28,528 nucleotides of DNA from an uncultured Lachnospiraceae bacterium (GCA_934394565.1 CAKRQV010000023.1:1-28528); one strand, 5' to 3'. Shown: positions 7,752-15,216, counted from the first letter of the stretch. Notes: generated from the letters alone by a model not told the origin. Translations and numbers: made by a program.

Positions 7752-8102
7752 ATGGCAAAAAGAGGTGGATTCCCGGGCGGTATGGGTATGCCGGGAAATA
7801 TGAACAATTTAATGAAACAGGCACAGAAGATGCAGAAGCAGATGGAAGAAAGTCAGAAAGCACTCGAAGAAAAGAGCTATACGGCAGCTGCCGGTGGTGG
7901 TGCTGTTGAAGTGACGATCTCCGGTAAAAAGGAAGTGACTGCTGTAAAACTGGCAGAAGAGGTTGTCGATCCGGACGATATTGAGATGCTGCAGGATCTG
8001 ATCATTGCCGCAGTTAACGAAGCGCTCCGAAAGGCAGATGCCGATTCTGCGGCTATGATGTCCAAGCTGACCGGCGGTCTTGGCGGAGGGTTCCCGTTCT
8101 AA
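7752..8102 (+). CDS. ebfC: YbaB/EbfC family nucleoid-associated protein
   Basis: Small DNA-binding dimer that in studied bacteria coats or bends DNA and is linked to recombination repair. The 116-residue protein has a Gly/Met-rich start (RGGFPGGMGMPGNMNNLMKQ), a helix of KQAQKMQKQMEESQKAL type, then the family core VEVTISGKKEVTAVKL. It ends in a glycine-rich tail. AAAGGAG is 6 bases before the ATG. Only 10 bases separate it from dnaX, and its TAA directly touches the recR ATG, so the three are co-transcribed. Confidence 0.94.
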   Translation: MAKRGGFPGGMGMPGNMNNLMKQAQKMQKQMEESQKALEEKSYTAAAGGGAVEVTISGKKEVTAVKLAEEVVDPDDIEMLQDLIIAAVNEALRKADADSAAMMSKLTGGLGGGFPF

Positions 8103-8699
8103 ATGGAGTACTACAGCAATGCGATCAGTCAGCTGATTCAACAGTTATCCAGACTTCCGGGTATCGGGCAAAAGTCAGCACAGCGTCTGGCTTTCCATAT
8201 TATCAATATGCCAAAGGAACAGGTACAGCAGCTGGCAACGGCGATGACAGAAGCAAAGGCAAATATACGTTATTGTAAGTGCTGCCAGACTCTGACGGAT
8301 CAGGAGATCTGTCCGATCTGCAGTAATCCAAAGAGGGATCACTCTGTGATCATGGTGGTGGAAAATCCCCGGGATCTGGCTGCCTACGAAAAAACAGGCA
8401 AGTTTGAGGGCGTATACCATGTGCTGCATGGTGCTATTTCACCTATGCTTGGTATCGGCCCGGATAACATCCGGTTAAAGGAACTGATGCAGAGGCTTCA
8501 GTCGGATGTTTCTGAGGTGATCATAGCGACAAATTCCAGTCTGGAAGGGGAAACAACGGCCATGTATATCAGCCGTCTGATAAAACCAACGGGTATCAAA
8601 GTCAGCCGCATCGCCAGTGGCGTACCGGTAGGTGGCGATCTGGAATATATCGATGAAGTCACACTTCTGCGTGCGCTGGAAGGCCGTGTGGATCTGTAA
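8103..8699 (+). CDS. recR: Recombination mediator protein RecR
   Basis: Forms the RecOR/RecFR clamp that helps load RecA onto gapped DNA. Features in order are an N-terminal helix-hairpin-helix (LSRLPGIGQKSAQRLAFHI), a four-cysteine zinc finger (C58, C61, C70, C73) and a Toprim domain beginning VVENPRDLAAYEKTGKF. The C-terminal family segment is PTGIKVSRIASGVPVGGDLEY. Length of 198 residues is standard. The start abuts the ebfC stop, and its ribosome site GGAGGG (8085-8090) lies inside ebfC, so translation is probably coupled. The stop abuts the stop of the convergent yyaC-like gene. Confidence 0.97.
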   Translation: MEYYSNAISQLIQQLSRLPGIGQKSAQRLAFHIINMPKEQVQQLATAMTEAKANIRYCKCCQTLTDQEICPICSNPKRDHSVIMVVENPRDLAAYEKTGKFEGVYHVLHGAISPMLGIGPDNIRLKELMQRLQSDVSEVIIATNSSLEGETTAMYISRLIKPTGIKVSRIASGVPVGGDLEYIDEVTLLRALEGRVDL

Positions 8700-9335
8700 T
8701 TACAGAAAAGGAAAAGCAGTGAGATCCTGCAGAGCAGGATCAAAGCTGCTTTTTTTGCGCCATAAGCTGCTCTGAAAATAGCGGCGGCGGTCCAGCGATG
8801 AAAAACAATTCAGAATGCCAAGGGTGATCGTGTCTGCCAGACGCAGTACAGTGGATAGCCGCGTGGTCTGCAAAAGAAAACGGTCAAACATACCAGACTG
8901 GTTGACAATGCCGGTGATAAATATATCGCCCACGGCAGGCAACTCCTTTTTGACACCGGCACCGGGAATGAGCGGGCCTGTTCCGGCAGAGATATAGCCC
9001 AGGTGTTCTTCAGCGCCTAAAGAGGCATCTATGGCAAGAATCAGTCCGGCGGGATGACGGCCAAGGATTGTGACCAGTGTCTCGGACAGGTTCAGCGCAT
9101 GGACGGGATGGGAGAGCGTGCCATAGATGAAGCTGCGGCTGGCACAGAGCCCGGAGAGCTTTTGTCCGCAGATGGGTCCGAGACAGTCGCCGGTGATCCG
9201 GTCACTGCCAATGCACAGGATGACCAGCTCCTGCCAGGACTTCTGCATGTTTTCCAGACACGCAGAGAGGCTGAGACTGAGCTGACTTGCGGCATCCGGC
9301 AGGCTGTTGTCGATATAATAGACCGTTTTCTCCAT
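8700..9335 (-). CDS. YyaC-like sporulation protein, GPR protease fold
   Basis: Related to YyaC, a sporulation-associated protein similar to the germination protease GPR. Seen here: VILCIGSDRITGDCLGP (residues 38-54), YGTLSHPVHALNL (71-83), and LILAIDASLG with Asp103. GTGPLIPGAGVKKELPAVGD follows, then TGIVNQSG. The paired acidic residues Asp45 and Asp103 match the GPR/hydrogenase-maturation protease pattern. At 211 residues the core is normal, but the last 25-30 residues are poorly conserved looking and partly encoded by the recR terminator hairpin. AAAGGAG is 9 bases upstream of the ATG on the minus strand. A weak sigma-E-like promoter pattern lies at 9374-9403. It suggests the host makes endospores. 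Confidence 0.88.
   Translation of the reverse strand: MEKTVYYIDNSLPDAASQLSLSLSACLENMQKSWQELVILCIGSDRITGDCLGPICGQKLSGLCASRSFIYGTLSHPVHALNLSETLVTILGRHPAGLILAIDASLGAEEHLGYISAGTGPLIPGAGVKKELPAVGDIFITGIVNQSGMFDRFLLQTTRLSTVLRLADTITLGILNCFSSLDRRRYFQSSLWRKKSSFDPALQDLTAFPFL
8712..8757. terminator. Terminator of the dnaX-recR operon, inside the yyaC-like gene
   Basis: AAAAGCAG (8712-8719) with CTGCTTTT forms the outer stem, and GATCCTGC (8723-8730) with GCAGGATC (8734-8741) the inner stem. A T7 run ends the plus-strand reading. Minus-strand reading ends in CTTTTCCTTTTC, so it may serve both genes. It lies wholly in the 3' coding part of the yyaC-like gene. Confidence 0.85.
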
Positions 9336-9481
9336 AAATACGGGCTCCTTTGAGGGATGAGATTGTCCTTAACAGCATATGATGAAGAGAGGAAAAAGAT
9401 ACCGCTGTATTTGGCAAACGTTCGTTGTTTCGGCAAAAAATGCGGCATCACCTGTGGTATGCTTGAGAAAAGGAGAATGGG

Positions 9482-10720
9482 ATGATGGAAATCGTGTATA
9501 AGGATGAAAAGAAGCAGACGGAAGATAAGAAAATTGATATTTTACCAAAAAATATACGGCAGATCGGAGAGCCGGATCACAGGCTGAAACTGTATATGGA
9601 AGATTTTGTCAGCACATATTTACAGAAAACGGCTGGATATAAGCCGGAGCTCAATCGAGTATGTATACTTTATGGCGTGGAGAGGGAAAAAAACGGTCAT
9701 CCGGTTCTCTTCGTACAGAGTGCAGCCAGGATAGAGCTGACCGGAGCTATGAAAGCAGACAGCATGCAGGAGCCGGACTGGAAAGCAGCAGAAGGTATAC
9801 GCAGGAAATATTTTCCCGGACAGAAGGTGCTGGGATGGGCTGTGATGAGCGGCAATCAGGGAACATTGGGGCTGGAACAGGTGACCAGAACGCATAGAAA
9901 ATGTTTTCCCGGTGTAAATCAGATTCTGTTCTGGCAGGATGGCGGTGAAAAGGAAGCGGTACTGTATACGACAGAGAATGGTGAAATGGTTGAATTACAG
10001 GGATATTATATATATTATGAAGAAAACAAAACCATGCAGGAATATATGATTGCCCATAATCCTACGAATGTGGACCGGGTAGGTGAACCGGACGACCATG
10101 CTGTCCGGGATTTCAGACAAGTCGTGGAACGAAAACATCCAACAGATCGGAGAGGATCAGGGCAGATTTTGCGCATTGCAGCTGCGGCCTGTGTGGTGCT
10201 GGCAATTGCCGGTGCGATCCGCTATATGCAAAACAACAGAGTAACAGAGGGGTTAACAACAGAGCAATCGCAGGTCGGCCGGCTATGGAAACAGTCTGCA
10301 GCTTCCGAAGTAACGCAGACGACAGCTGGTGACAGCCTGACAGTAGAGACGGCAACCGGTACTTCTATAACGGAAGAAAACACATCGGAAATCGCGAAGT
10401 CAGAGATAAGCCAGGAAATACCGCAGACTGAAGAAACTACAACCGAAGATGTGCAGCCGGAAATATCCGTCATATCCTCAGCAGAAACAAAGCCGGATCC
10501 CGGTACTGAGGAAGAACAACAGTCTGAGACGTCCGATCCACAGACTGAGGAAACAAAAACAGAAGGTTACAGAACATATCAGGTGCAGACCGGTGATACG
10601 ATTAGCAGTATCAGTCAGAAGTATTACGGCAATATGCAGATGGTGCGCCAGATCTGTGCACTGAACCGGATAGAGAAGCAGGATCTGATCTATACCGGAC
10701 AAATTCTTTTGCTACCATAG
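9482..10720 (+). CDS. Membrane-anchored LysM protein with JAB/MPN-like N-terminal domain
   Basis: Four parts are seen. Residues 17-195 form a cytoplasmic domain. A single membrane helix lies at 228-249. A Thr/Glu/Ser-rich linker covers 250-360. A C-terminal LysM domain (about 362-412: YQVQTGDTISSISQKYYGN...IYTGQILLLP) should bind peptidoglycan or a related glycan outside the cell or in the forespore coat. The N-terminal domain has the layout of a JAB1/MPN fold: RVCILYGVEREKNGHPVLF, then VLGWAVMSGNQGTLG, then a TH and CFPGVNQILFWQD. However, the His-x-His metal ligands are replaced (GWAVMSG), so it should not be a protease; this assignment is inference. AGGAG at 9471-9475 serves ATG 9482 or ATG 9485. 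No clear promoter was seen. The two downstream genes are also membrane proteins. Confidence 0.8.
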   Translation: MMEIVYKDEKKQTEDKKIDILPKNIRQIGEPDHRLKLYMEDFVSTYLQKTAGYKPELNRVCILYGVEREKNGHPVLFVQSAARIELTGAMKADSMQEPDWKAAEGIRRKYFPGQKVLGWAVMSGNQGTLGLEQVTRTHRKCFPGVNQILFWQDGGEKEAVLYTTENGEMVELQGYYIYYEENKTMQEYMIAHNPTNVDRVGEPDDHAVRDFRQVVERKHPTDRRGSGQILRIAAAACVVLAIAGAIRYMQNNRVTEGLTTEQSQVGRLWKQSAASEVTQTTAGDSLTVETATGTSITEENTSEIAKSEISQEIPQTEETTTEDVQPEISVISSAETKPDPGTEEEQQSETSDPQTEETKTEGYRTYQVQTGDTISSISQKYYGNMQMVRQICALNRIEKQDLIYTGQILLLP

Positions 10721-10737
10721 AAAAAATATGATACAAT
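10709..10737 (+). promoter_or_regulatory. Candidate promoter for the DUF5711-like gene
   Basis: TTGCTA (10709-10714), 17-base spacer, TACAAT (10732-10737). It overlaps the 3' end of the LysM gene, so the two downstream genes could be transcribed independently of it. Confidence 0.5.
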
Positions 10738-10806
10738 GAGCGATAATGAAGTCGGTAAACTCAGTAATATACAGTCTGAAGTACAGGAAAATAACAGGAA
10801 AAAACA

Positions 10807-12123
10807 ATGAATGATGAAGAAATGAGAACAACCCGTACGCCGGAGTCATCCGAGGTACGGGGATATACACAGATCATGCCGGAAGACAGCGAAGCGGAGA
10901 CAGCAGCTCGGGAAACTGCCGCTGCAGCAGAAGAGCCGATACGTCGTGCCCATCGCCGGGAGACTGCAACACCGGTTCGAAGAAAAAAACGTCGCAGTGT
11001 GCGTAAAATGGCTAAACTGTTGCGACAGCTCTCAGTGGTTTTGGTGATTGTGCTGGCGGGACTTGCCATAAAGCATGTGCTGGATACACGAACCAGTGCT
11101 TCCTATACACTGCTCTCTTCTTCTGAGCGGGAGGGCAGCAGTCAGGCGTCCTATATGAGTTTTGATGGTGCGATTCTGCATTACAGCAGCGATGGAGCAT
11201 CGTTGGGATCGACCGATGGTACCCAGGTATGGAATGAAACCTATGAGATGGATACGCCTGTGGCAGATGCCTCGGATTCTGCTGTGGTTATTTACGATCA
11301 GAAGGGGACCGGCATGTGTGTTTTTGACAGCCGTGGACTTCTGGGAAAAATCACGACAGAACTGCCGATATTAAAGGCAAGAGTGTCCAGCCAGGGCATG
11401 ATTGCGGCAATTCTGGAGGACGGCGATACGACGTGGATTAATTTTTATTCGTCTGCAGGAGAAACGATTGCCACCGCTAAAACCCGCATTGACAGTCCGG
11501 GTTATCCGGTAGATCTGGATGTATCCCCGAACGGTGAACTTCTGGTTGTGTCTTATGTCTATGTGGATGGCACAACGCCGACAAGCTATGTGGCTTTTTA
11601 TAATTTCGGTACGACCGGTCAGAATCAGATGGACAATATGGTCAGCGGATATACCTATGCAGATGTGTTGGTGCCACAGGTCAGATTCCTGGCATCCGAT
11701 ACAGCTGTGGCGATTCGGGATGACGGGATGACACTGTACAAAGGGGCGCAGATCCCGGCGGAAAGTCTGTCTGTGGGAGAAGAAGAGGAAATCGTCAGCT
11801 GTTTTGCAGACGATGCGGCGATTGGTCTGGTGACAGCCGATACTGAGGAAAACAGCGATACGCCTTACCGCATGAAATTGTATGATCTCAAGGGAAAACT
11901 GATTGCAGACAGGGGATTTCAGGCTGAATATACAACAATCCGTGTGGATAACGGCTGTATCCTCATGTACAATGACAAACAGCTGAGCGTGTTTACCATG
12001 TCCGGTCAGGAAAAATTCCATGGAACGATCGAAGAGGGTACGATCCAGGACGTCTGCACGATCAGCAAAAACAGATTCCTGGTGGTGATGAATGAAAGCG
12101 TTGCGACGATCAAAATCCGTTAA
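10807..12123 (+). CDS. DUF5711-like single-pass membrane protein with propeller-like ectodomain
   Basis: 438 residues. The first 70 are cytoplasmic, acidic at first and then strongly basic (RRKKRRSVRK). A membrane helix spans about 73-91. The remaining roughly 345 residues would lie outside the membrane. They show short repeated strand units with Gly-Asp or Asp-Gly turns, such as SFDGAILHYSSDG, VFDSRGLLGKI and LYDLKGKLI, as in beta-propeller sensor or scaffold proteins. The pattern resembles the DUF5711 family as I recall it; no function is established. The ribosome site is weak (AGGAAAA). A CvpA-like gene follows 18 bases downstream with a good ribosome site, so the two form an operon. Confidence 0.75.
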   Translation: MNDEEMRTTRTPESSEVRGYTQIMPEDSEAETAARETAAAAEEPIRRAHRRETATPVRRKKRRSVRKMAKLLRQLSVVLVIVLAGLAIKHVLDTRTSASYTLLSSSEREGSSQASYMSFDGAILHYSSDGASLGSTDGTQVWNETYEMDTPVADASDSAVVIYDQKGTGMCVFDSRGLLGKITTELPILKARVSSQGMIAAILEDGDTTWINFYSSAGETIATAKTRIDSPGYPVDLDVSPNGELLVVSYVYVDGTTPTSYVAFYNFGTTGQNQMDNMVSGYTYADVLVPQVRFLASDTAVAIRDDGMTLYKGAQIPAESLSVGEEEEIVSCFADDAAIGLVTADTEENSDTPYRMKLYDLKGKLIADRGFQAEYTTIRVDNGCILMYNDKQLSVFTMSGQEKFHGTIEEGTIQDVCTISKNRFLVVMNESVATIKIR

Positions 12124-12141
12124 GGACAACGGGAGGTACAT

Positions 12142-12843
12142 ATGAATTGGTTGTTGATCTGTCTGCTGGCATTTTGTGTGCTTTGTATTTATAACGGAGC
12201 CAGAAAGGGTTTCGTACGGATGGCGGTGTCCATGGTCTTTCTGATCCTGGTATGTATACTGTCGGCGGTACTGAATCCGTATGTCAGCAGTTTTATCAAA
12301 GAAAATACAGGATTGTATCGTGTGTTTACGGAAAACTGCAGCGATATGATCGAGGAACGACTTGAGGAAAGCAGCAGTGAGCTGACTTTAAACGCACAGG
12401 TGCAGGCTATTGATTCCCTGCCTTTGCCACAGACAGTAAAGGACGGTCTGCTGAAAAATAATACAGCTGATACCTACAGGCGACTGGCGGTAGAGGAGTT
12501 TGCTGACTATATTGCGGCTTATCTGGGCAATCTGCTGGTGAGTGCGGTAGCGTTTTTGGCATCCTTTATTCTGGCATTATTGCTGCTTAAGCTCATCCTT
12601 GGCCTTACCGATCTTCTGACGGCTTTGCCGGTGATCAGTCAGATCAATTTTGCAGGTGGAGCGATACTTGGGTTTGTATCTGCCATGATCTGGATTGGTC
12701 TGTTTTTTCTGCTGGCGGGGCTTCTTCATAATACAGCCTTTGGACAGCTTGTGCAGGAGGCCTTACAGGAGAGTACAGTGGTGCACTGGTTTTACGATTA
12801 CAACATTCTCTGGTTGCTGATCGAAGTTTTGCTGGGACTGTAG
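12142..12843 (+). CDS. CvpA-like membrane protein
   Basis: 233 residues with hydrophobic segments near the N-terminus (3-17 and 28-47), then a soluble loop (about 50-125, with EERLEESSSELT). Three more hydrophobic segments are near 130-155, 165-195 and 215-232. The N-terminal NGARKGFVRMAVSMVFLIL and the later helix with GGAILGFVSAMIWIGLFFLLAGL match the CvpA (colicin V production) family. CvpA is needed for colicin V export in E. coli; in clostridia its role is unclear. GGGAGG lies 7 bases before the ATG. It is last in the operon; the hairpin at 12861-12914 ends it. Confidence 0.82.
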   Translation: MNWLLICLLAFCVLCIYNGARKGFVRMAVSMVFLILVCILSAVLNPYVSSFIKENTGLYRVFTENCSDMIEERLEESSSELTLNAQVQAIDSLPLPQTVKDGLLKNNTADTYRRLAVEEFADYIAAYLGNLLVSAVAFLASFILALLLLKLILGLTDLLTALPVISQINFAGGAILGFVSAMIWIGLFFLLAGLLHNTAFGQLVQEALQESTVVHWFYDYNILWLLIEVLLGL

Positions 12844-12853
12844 GGAAAATATG

Positions 12854-12882
12854 TTGACAAGGCTCTGTTTCCATGCTATAGT
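12854..12882 (+). promoter_or_regulatory. Promoter of the rpmG-secE-nusG operon
   Basis: TTGACA (12854-12859), 17-base spacer, TATAGT (12877-12882), near consensus. Its spacer is the left arm and its -10 box lies in the loop of the upstream operon's terminator. Confidence 0.88.
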
Positions 12883-12914
12883 TAAGTAACGACATGGAAC
12901 AGGGTCTTTTTTTT
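12861..12914 (+). terminator. Terminator of the CvpA operon, overlapping the next promoter
   Basis: GGCTCTGTTTCCATG (12861-12875) pairs with CATGGAACAGGGTC (12893-12906), with one bulged base and one mismatch, followed by T8 (12907-12914). The loop holds the TATAGT box of the next promoter. RNA started at about 12889 lacks the left arm and cannot form the hairpin. Confidence 0.8.
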
Positions 12915-12983
12915 ATGCCTGAAATTCCTGCTGGAAGGGGAAGGTTCCATGGCGAATAACGAAAACACATGGAGGTGGAAGTC

Positions 12984-13133
12984 GTGCGCGTGAAAATCAC
13001 ATTGGCATGTACAGAGTGCAAGCAGCGTAACTACAACATGACAAAGGAAAAGAAAAACCATCCGGAAAGAATGGAAACCAAGAAGTATTGTAGATTCTGC
13101 AAGAGACACACAATGCACAAGGAAACCAAGTAA
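12984..13133 (+). CDS. rpmG: 50S ribosomal protein L33
   Basis: 49-residue zinc-type L33 of the large subunit near the E site. It begins MRVKITLACTECKQRNY and has two CxxC pairs (C9/C12 and C36/C39), so it is the zinc-binding form. The start is GTG at 12984, set by GGAGGTGG at 12971-12978. The in-frame ATG at 12969 overlaps this ribosome site and is less likely, and GTG 12990 is a possible alternative. It heads the rpmG-secE-nusG operon, as in many Firmicutes. Confidence 0.95.
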   Translation: MRVKITLACTECKQRNYNMTKEKKNHPERMETKKYCRFCKRHTMHKETK

Positions 13134-13156
13134 TCAGGCTGGTAAGAGGTGAAAGT

Positions 13157-13357
13157 ATGACAGAATCAGCAAAGAGCAGCAAGAAAAAAAACTGGTTTGC
13201 CGGTCTTAAGGCCGAGTTCAAGAAGATCATCTGGGCTGATAACAAGACCCTGGCAAAGCAGACAAGTGTTGTCGTGGTTGTTACTGCGGTTCTGGGTGTT
13301 CTGATTTCACTCATTGACAGCGTGGTTTTGCAGCTTGTAAATCTTATTATTAAGTAA
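13157..13357 (+). CDS. secE: Preprotein translocase subunit SecE
   Basis: Single-helix clamp of the SecYEG channel. The 66-residue protein has an amphipathic helix WFAGLKAEFKKIIWADNKTL (13-32), then a membrane helix (about 36-63). The FKKIIWAD segment is the conserved SecE core. The length is normal for the short Gram-positive form. GAGGTG precedes the ATG. Gene order rpmG-secE-nusG supports the call. Confidence 0.95.
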   Translation: MTESAKSSKKKNWFAGLKAEFKKIIWADNKTLAKQTSVVVVVTAVLGVLISLIDSVVLQLVNLIIK

Positions 13358-13374
13358 GGACAAAGGGTGAGTAA

Positions 13375-13890
13375 ATGTCAAAGGCAAATTGGTATGTAGT
13401 CCACACGTATTCGGGCTATGAAAATAAAGTAAAAGCCAACATTGAGAAGACTATTGAAAACAGACATCTGGAGGATCAGATTCTGGAGGTCCGTGTCCCT
13501 ATGGAAGAGGTTGTTGAGCTGCGAAATGGTATCAAAAAACAGGTGCAGCGCAAGCTGTTTCCGGGGTATGTCCTGCTGAATATGATCATGAATGATGATA
13601 CCTGGTATGTAGTCCGCAATACCCGTGGTGTTACAGGCTTTGTCGGACCGGGATCCAAACCGGTGCCGCTTACAGAGGCCGAGATGATGCCGCTTGGTAT
13701 TAAGAGCGAAGATATCCAGATTGACCTTGCTGTGGGCGATACAGTCGTTGTTACGGGTGGCGCCTGGAAGGATACAACTGGTACGATCAGTGATATCAAC
13801 ATGGCAAAACAGGTCGTAACGATCAATGTTGAATTATTCGGTCGCGAAACTCCGGTGGAAATCAGTTTCGCAGAAATCAAGAAGATGTAA
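13375..13890 (+). CDS. nusG: Transcription termination/antitermination factor NusG
   Basis: RNA polymerase clamp-binding elongation factor that couples transcription with Rho and the ribosome. The NGN domain begins NWYVVHTYSGYENKVKANI and includes KLFPGYVLLNM and VRNTRGVTGFVG. The KOW domain follows near residues 121-150 (VGDTVVVTGGAWKDTTGTI). At 171 residues it is typical of Firmicutes. It lies 17 bases after secE, with AAGGGTGAG before the ATG. Confidence 0.97.
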   Translation: MSKANWYVVHTYSGYENKVKANIEKTIENRHLEDQILEVRVPMEEVVELRNGIKKQVQRKLFPGYVLLNMIMNDDTWYVVRNTRGVTGFVGPGSKPVPLTEAEMMPLGIKSEDIQIDLAVGDTVVVTGGAWKDTTGTISDINMAKQVVTINVELFGRETPVEISFAEIKKM

Positions 13891-13922
13891 ACACAAAAAC
13901 AGAGCAGTGCGTGTCGCTGTTC

Positions 13923-13950
13923 GTGGGAGGGATATTCCCGCAATTACCAC
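13923..13950 (+). promoter_or_regulatory. L1-binding-like leader hairpin before rplK
   Basis: GTGG pairs with CCAC around an asymmetric internal loop (GA against GCAATTA) and an inner GGGA/TCCC stem. This shape resembles the L1 site of 23S rRNA and of L11-L1 operon leaders, where L1 represses its own mRNA. A near-identical copy precedes rplA at 14431-14458. Only the identity of the ligand is inferred. Confidence 0.7.
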
Positions 13951-13968
13951 ATTATAGGAGGTGCCAAA

Positions 13969-14394
13969 ATGGCAAAGAAAGTCACAGGTTATATCAAATT
14001 ACAGATCCCGGCTGGTAAGGCAACACCAGCACCCCCGGTTGGTCCGGCTCTCGGCCAGCACGGTGTAAACATTGTACAGTTTACAAAAGAGTTCAACGCA
14101 AGAACAGCTGATAAAGGCGATCTGATCATCCCGGTTGTTATCACTGTTTATGCTGACAGAAGCTTCAGCTTTGTTACAAAGACTCCGCCGGCTGCTGTTC
14201 TGCTGAAGAAAGCCTGCAACATCAAATCCGGTTCCGGTGTTCCGAACAAGACCAAAGTAGCTACGATCTCCAAAGCAAAAGTTCAGGAAATCGCTGAGAT
14301 GAAGATGCCTGACTTAAATGCAGCTTCCCTGGAAGCAGCTATGAGCATGATCGCTGGTACTGCCAGAAGTATGGGTATTGTTGTAGAAGACTAA
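13969..14394 (+). CDS. rplK: 50S ribosomal protein L11
   Basis: Protein of the GTPase-associated centre, binding 23S rRNA and contacting EF-G, and needed for the stringent response through RelA. The 141-residue sequence starts MAKKVTGYIKLQIPAGKATP, includes the proline-rich APPVGPALGQHGVNIVQF and ends in the rRNA-binding domain with GTARSMGIVVED. Length is exactly typical. TAGGAGGTG precedes the ATG, directly after the L1-like hairpin, so repression by L1 would block initiation here. Confidence 0.98.
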   Translation: MAKKVTGYIKLQIPAGKATPAPPVGPALGQHGVNIVQFTKEFNARTADKGDLIIPVVITVYADRSFSFVTKTPPAAVLLKKACNIKSGSGVPNKTKVATISKAKVQEIAEMKMPDLNAASLEAAMSMIAGTARSMGIVVED

Positions 14395-14430
14395 TTGTGA
14401 CGCTTTTTAGGCAGTCGCAGACACAGAAAC

Positions 14431-14458
14431 GTGGGAGGGAGATTCCCGCAATTACCAC
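14431..14458 (+). promoter_or_regulatory. L1-binding-like hairpin before rplA (second copy)
   Basis: It differs from the copy at 13923-13950 at only one base in 28, and that base is in the apical loop. It has the same GTGG/CCAC stem, same GA/GCAATTA internal loop and same inner stem. It ends a few bases before the rplA ribosome site AGGAGG (14460-14465). Confidence 0.7.
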
Positions 14459-14470
14459 TAGGAGGTTAAT

Positions 14471-15163
14471 ATGAAACGAGGAAAAAAATACGTTGAGGCC
14501 GCTAAGACCGTAGACCGCGCTACATTATATGATCCGGAGGAGGCAATCGCACTGGTTAAGAAAACAGCTGTTGCCAAATTCGATGAGACTATCGAAGCTC
14601 ACATCCGTACAGGCTGTGATGGACGTCACGCTGATCAGCAGATCCGTGGTGCCGTAGTTCTGCCGCACGGTACAGGTAAAACTGTTCGTGTACTTGTATT
14701 CGCTAAGAATGCAAAAGCTGATGAGGCTCTGGCAGCTGGTGCTGATTATGTTGGTGCTGAAGAGCTGATCCCGCGTATCCAGAATGAAGGATGGCTGGAT
14801 TTTGATGTAGTTGTTGCTACACCGGATATGATGGGCGTTGTTGGTCGTCTGGGCCGTGTACTTGGACCGAAGGGCTTAATGCCGAACCCGAAGGCCGGTA
14901 CAGTTACTATGGACGTAACAAAAGCCATCGCTGATATCAAGGCTGGTAAGATTGAGTACCGTCTTGATAAGACCAATATCATTCACGTGCCGATCGGAAA
15001 AGCATCCTTCACTGAAGAGAAGCTGTCCGAGAACTTCCAGACTCTTATGGGCGCTATCGTAAAGGCTAAACCGAGCGCATTAAAGGGTACTTACATGAAG
15101 AGCGTTGTTCTGACCTCTACCATGGGCCCGGGCGTAAAAGTTAACCCGATGAAATTCCAGTAA
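14471..15163 (+). CDS. rplA: 50S ribosomal protein L1
   Basis: Protein of the mobile L1 stalk that moves deacylated tRNA out of the E site, and a known translational repressor of its own operon. The 230-residue sequence begins MKRGKKYVEAAKTVDRATLY. It carries GRLGRVLGPKGLMPNPKAGTV, the L1 signature region, and ends TMGPGVKVNP. AGGAGG is 6 bases upstream of the ATG. A terminator follows, separating it from rplJL. Confidence 0.98.
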   Translation: MKRGKKYVEAAKTVDRATLYDPEEAIALVKKTAVAKFDETIEAHIRTGCDGRHADQQIRGAVVLPHGTGKTVRVLVFAKNAKADEALAAGADYVGAEELIPRIQNEGWLDFDVVVATPDMMGVVGRLGRVLGPKGLMPNPKAGTVTMDVTKAIADIKAGKIEYRLDKTNIIHVPIGKASFTEEKLSENFQTLMGAIVKAKPSALKGTYMKSVVLTSTMGPGVKVNPMKFQ

Positions 15164-15183
15164 TTTCACGAAACGCTTATACA

Positions 15184-15216
15184 AACCGCCACAGTCGATC
15201 TGTGGCGGTTCTTTCT
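15184..15216 (+). terminator. Terminator after rplA
   Basis: AACCGCCACAG (15184-15194) pairs with CTGTGGCGGTT (15200-15210) in a perfect 11-bp stem with a 5-base loop, followed by CTTTCT. Confidence 0.85.

Noticed and set aside
9092..9451. Alternative minus-strand frame overlapping the yyaC-like gene start
   Set aside because: The frame with GSDRITGD and a proper ribosome site is the real gene.
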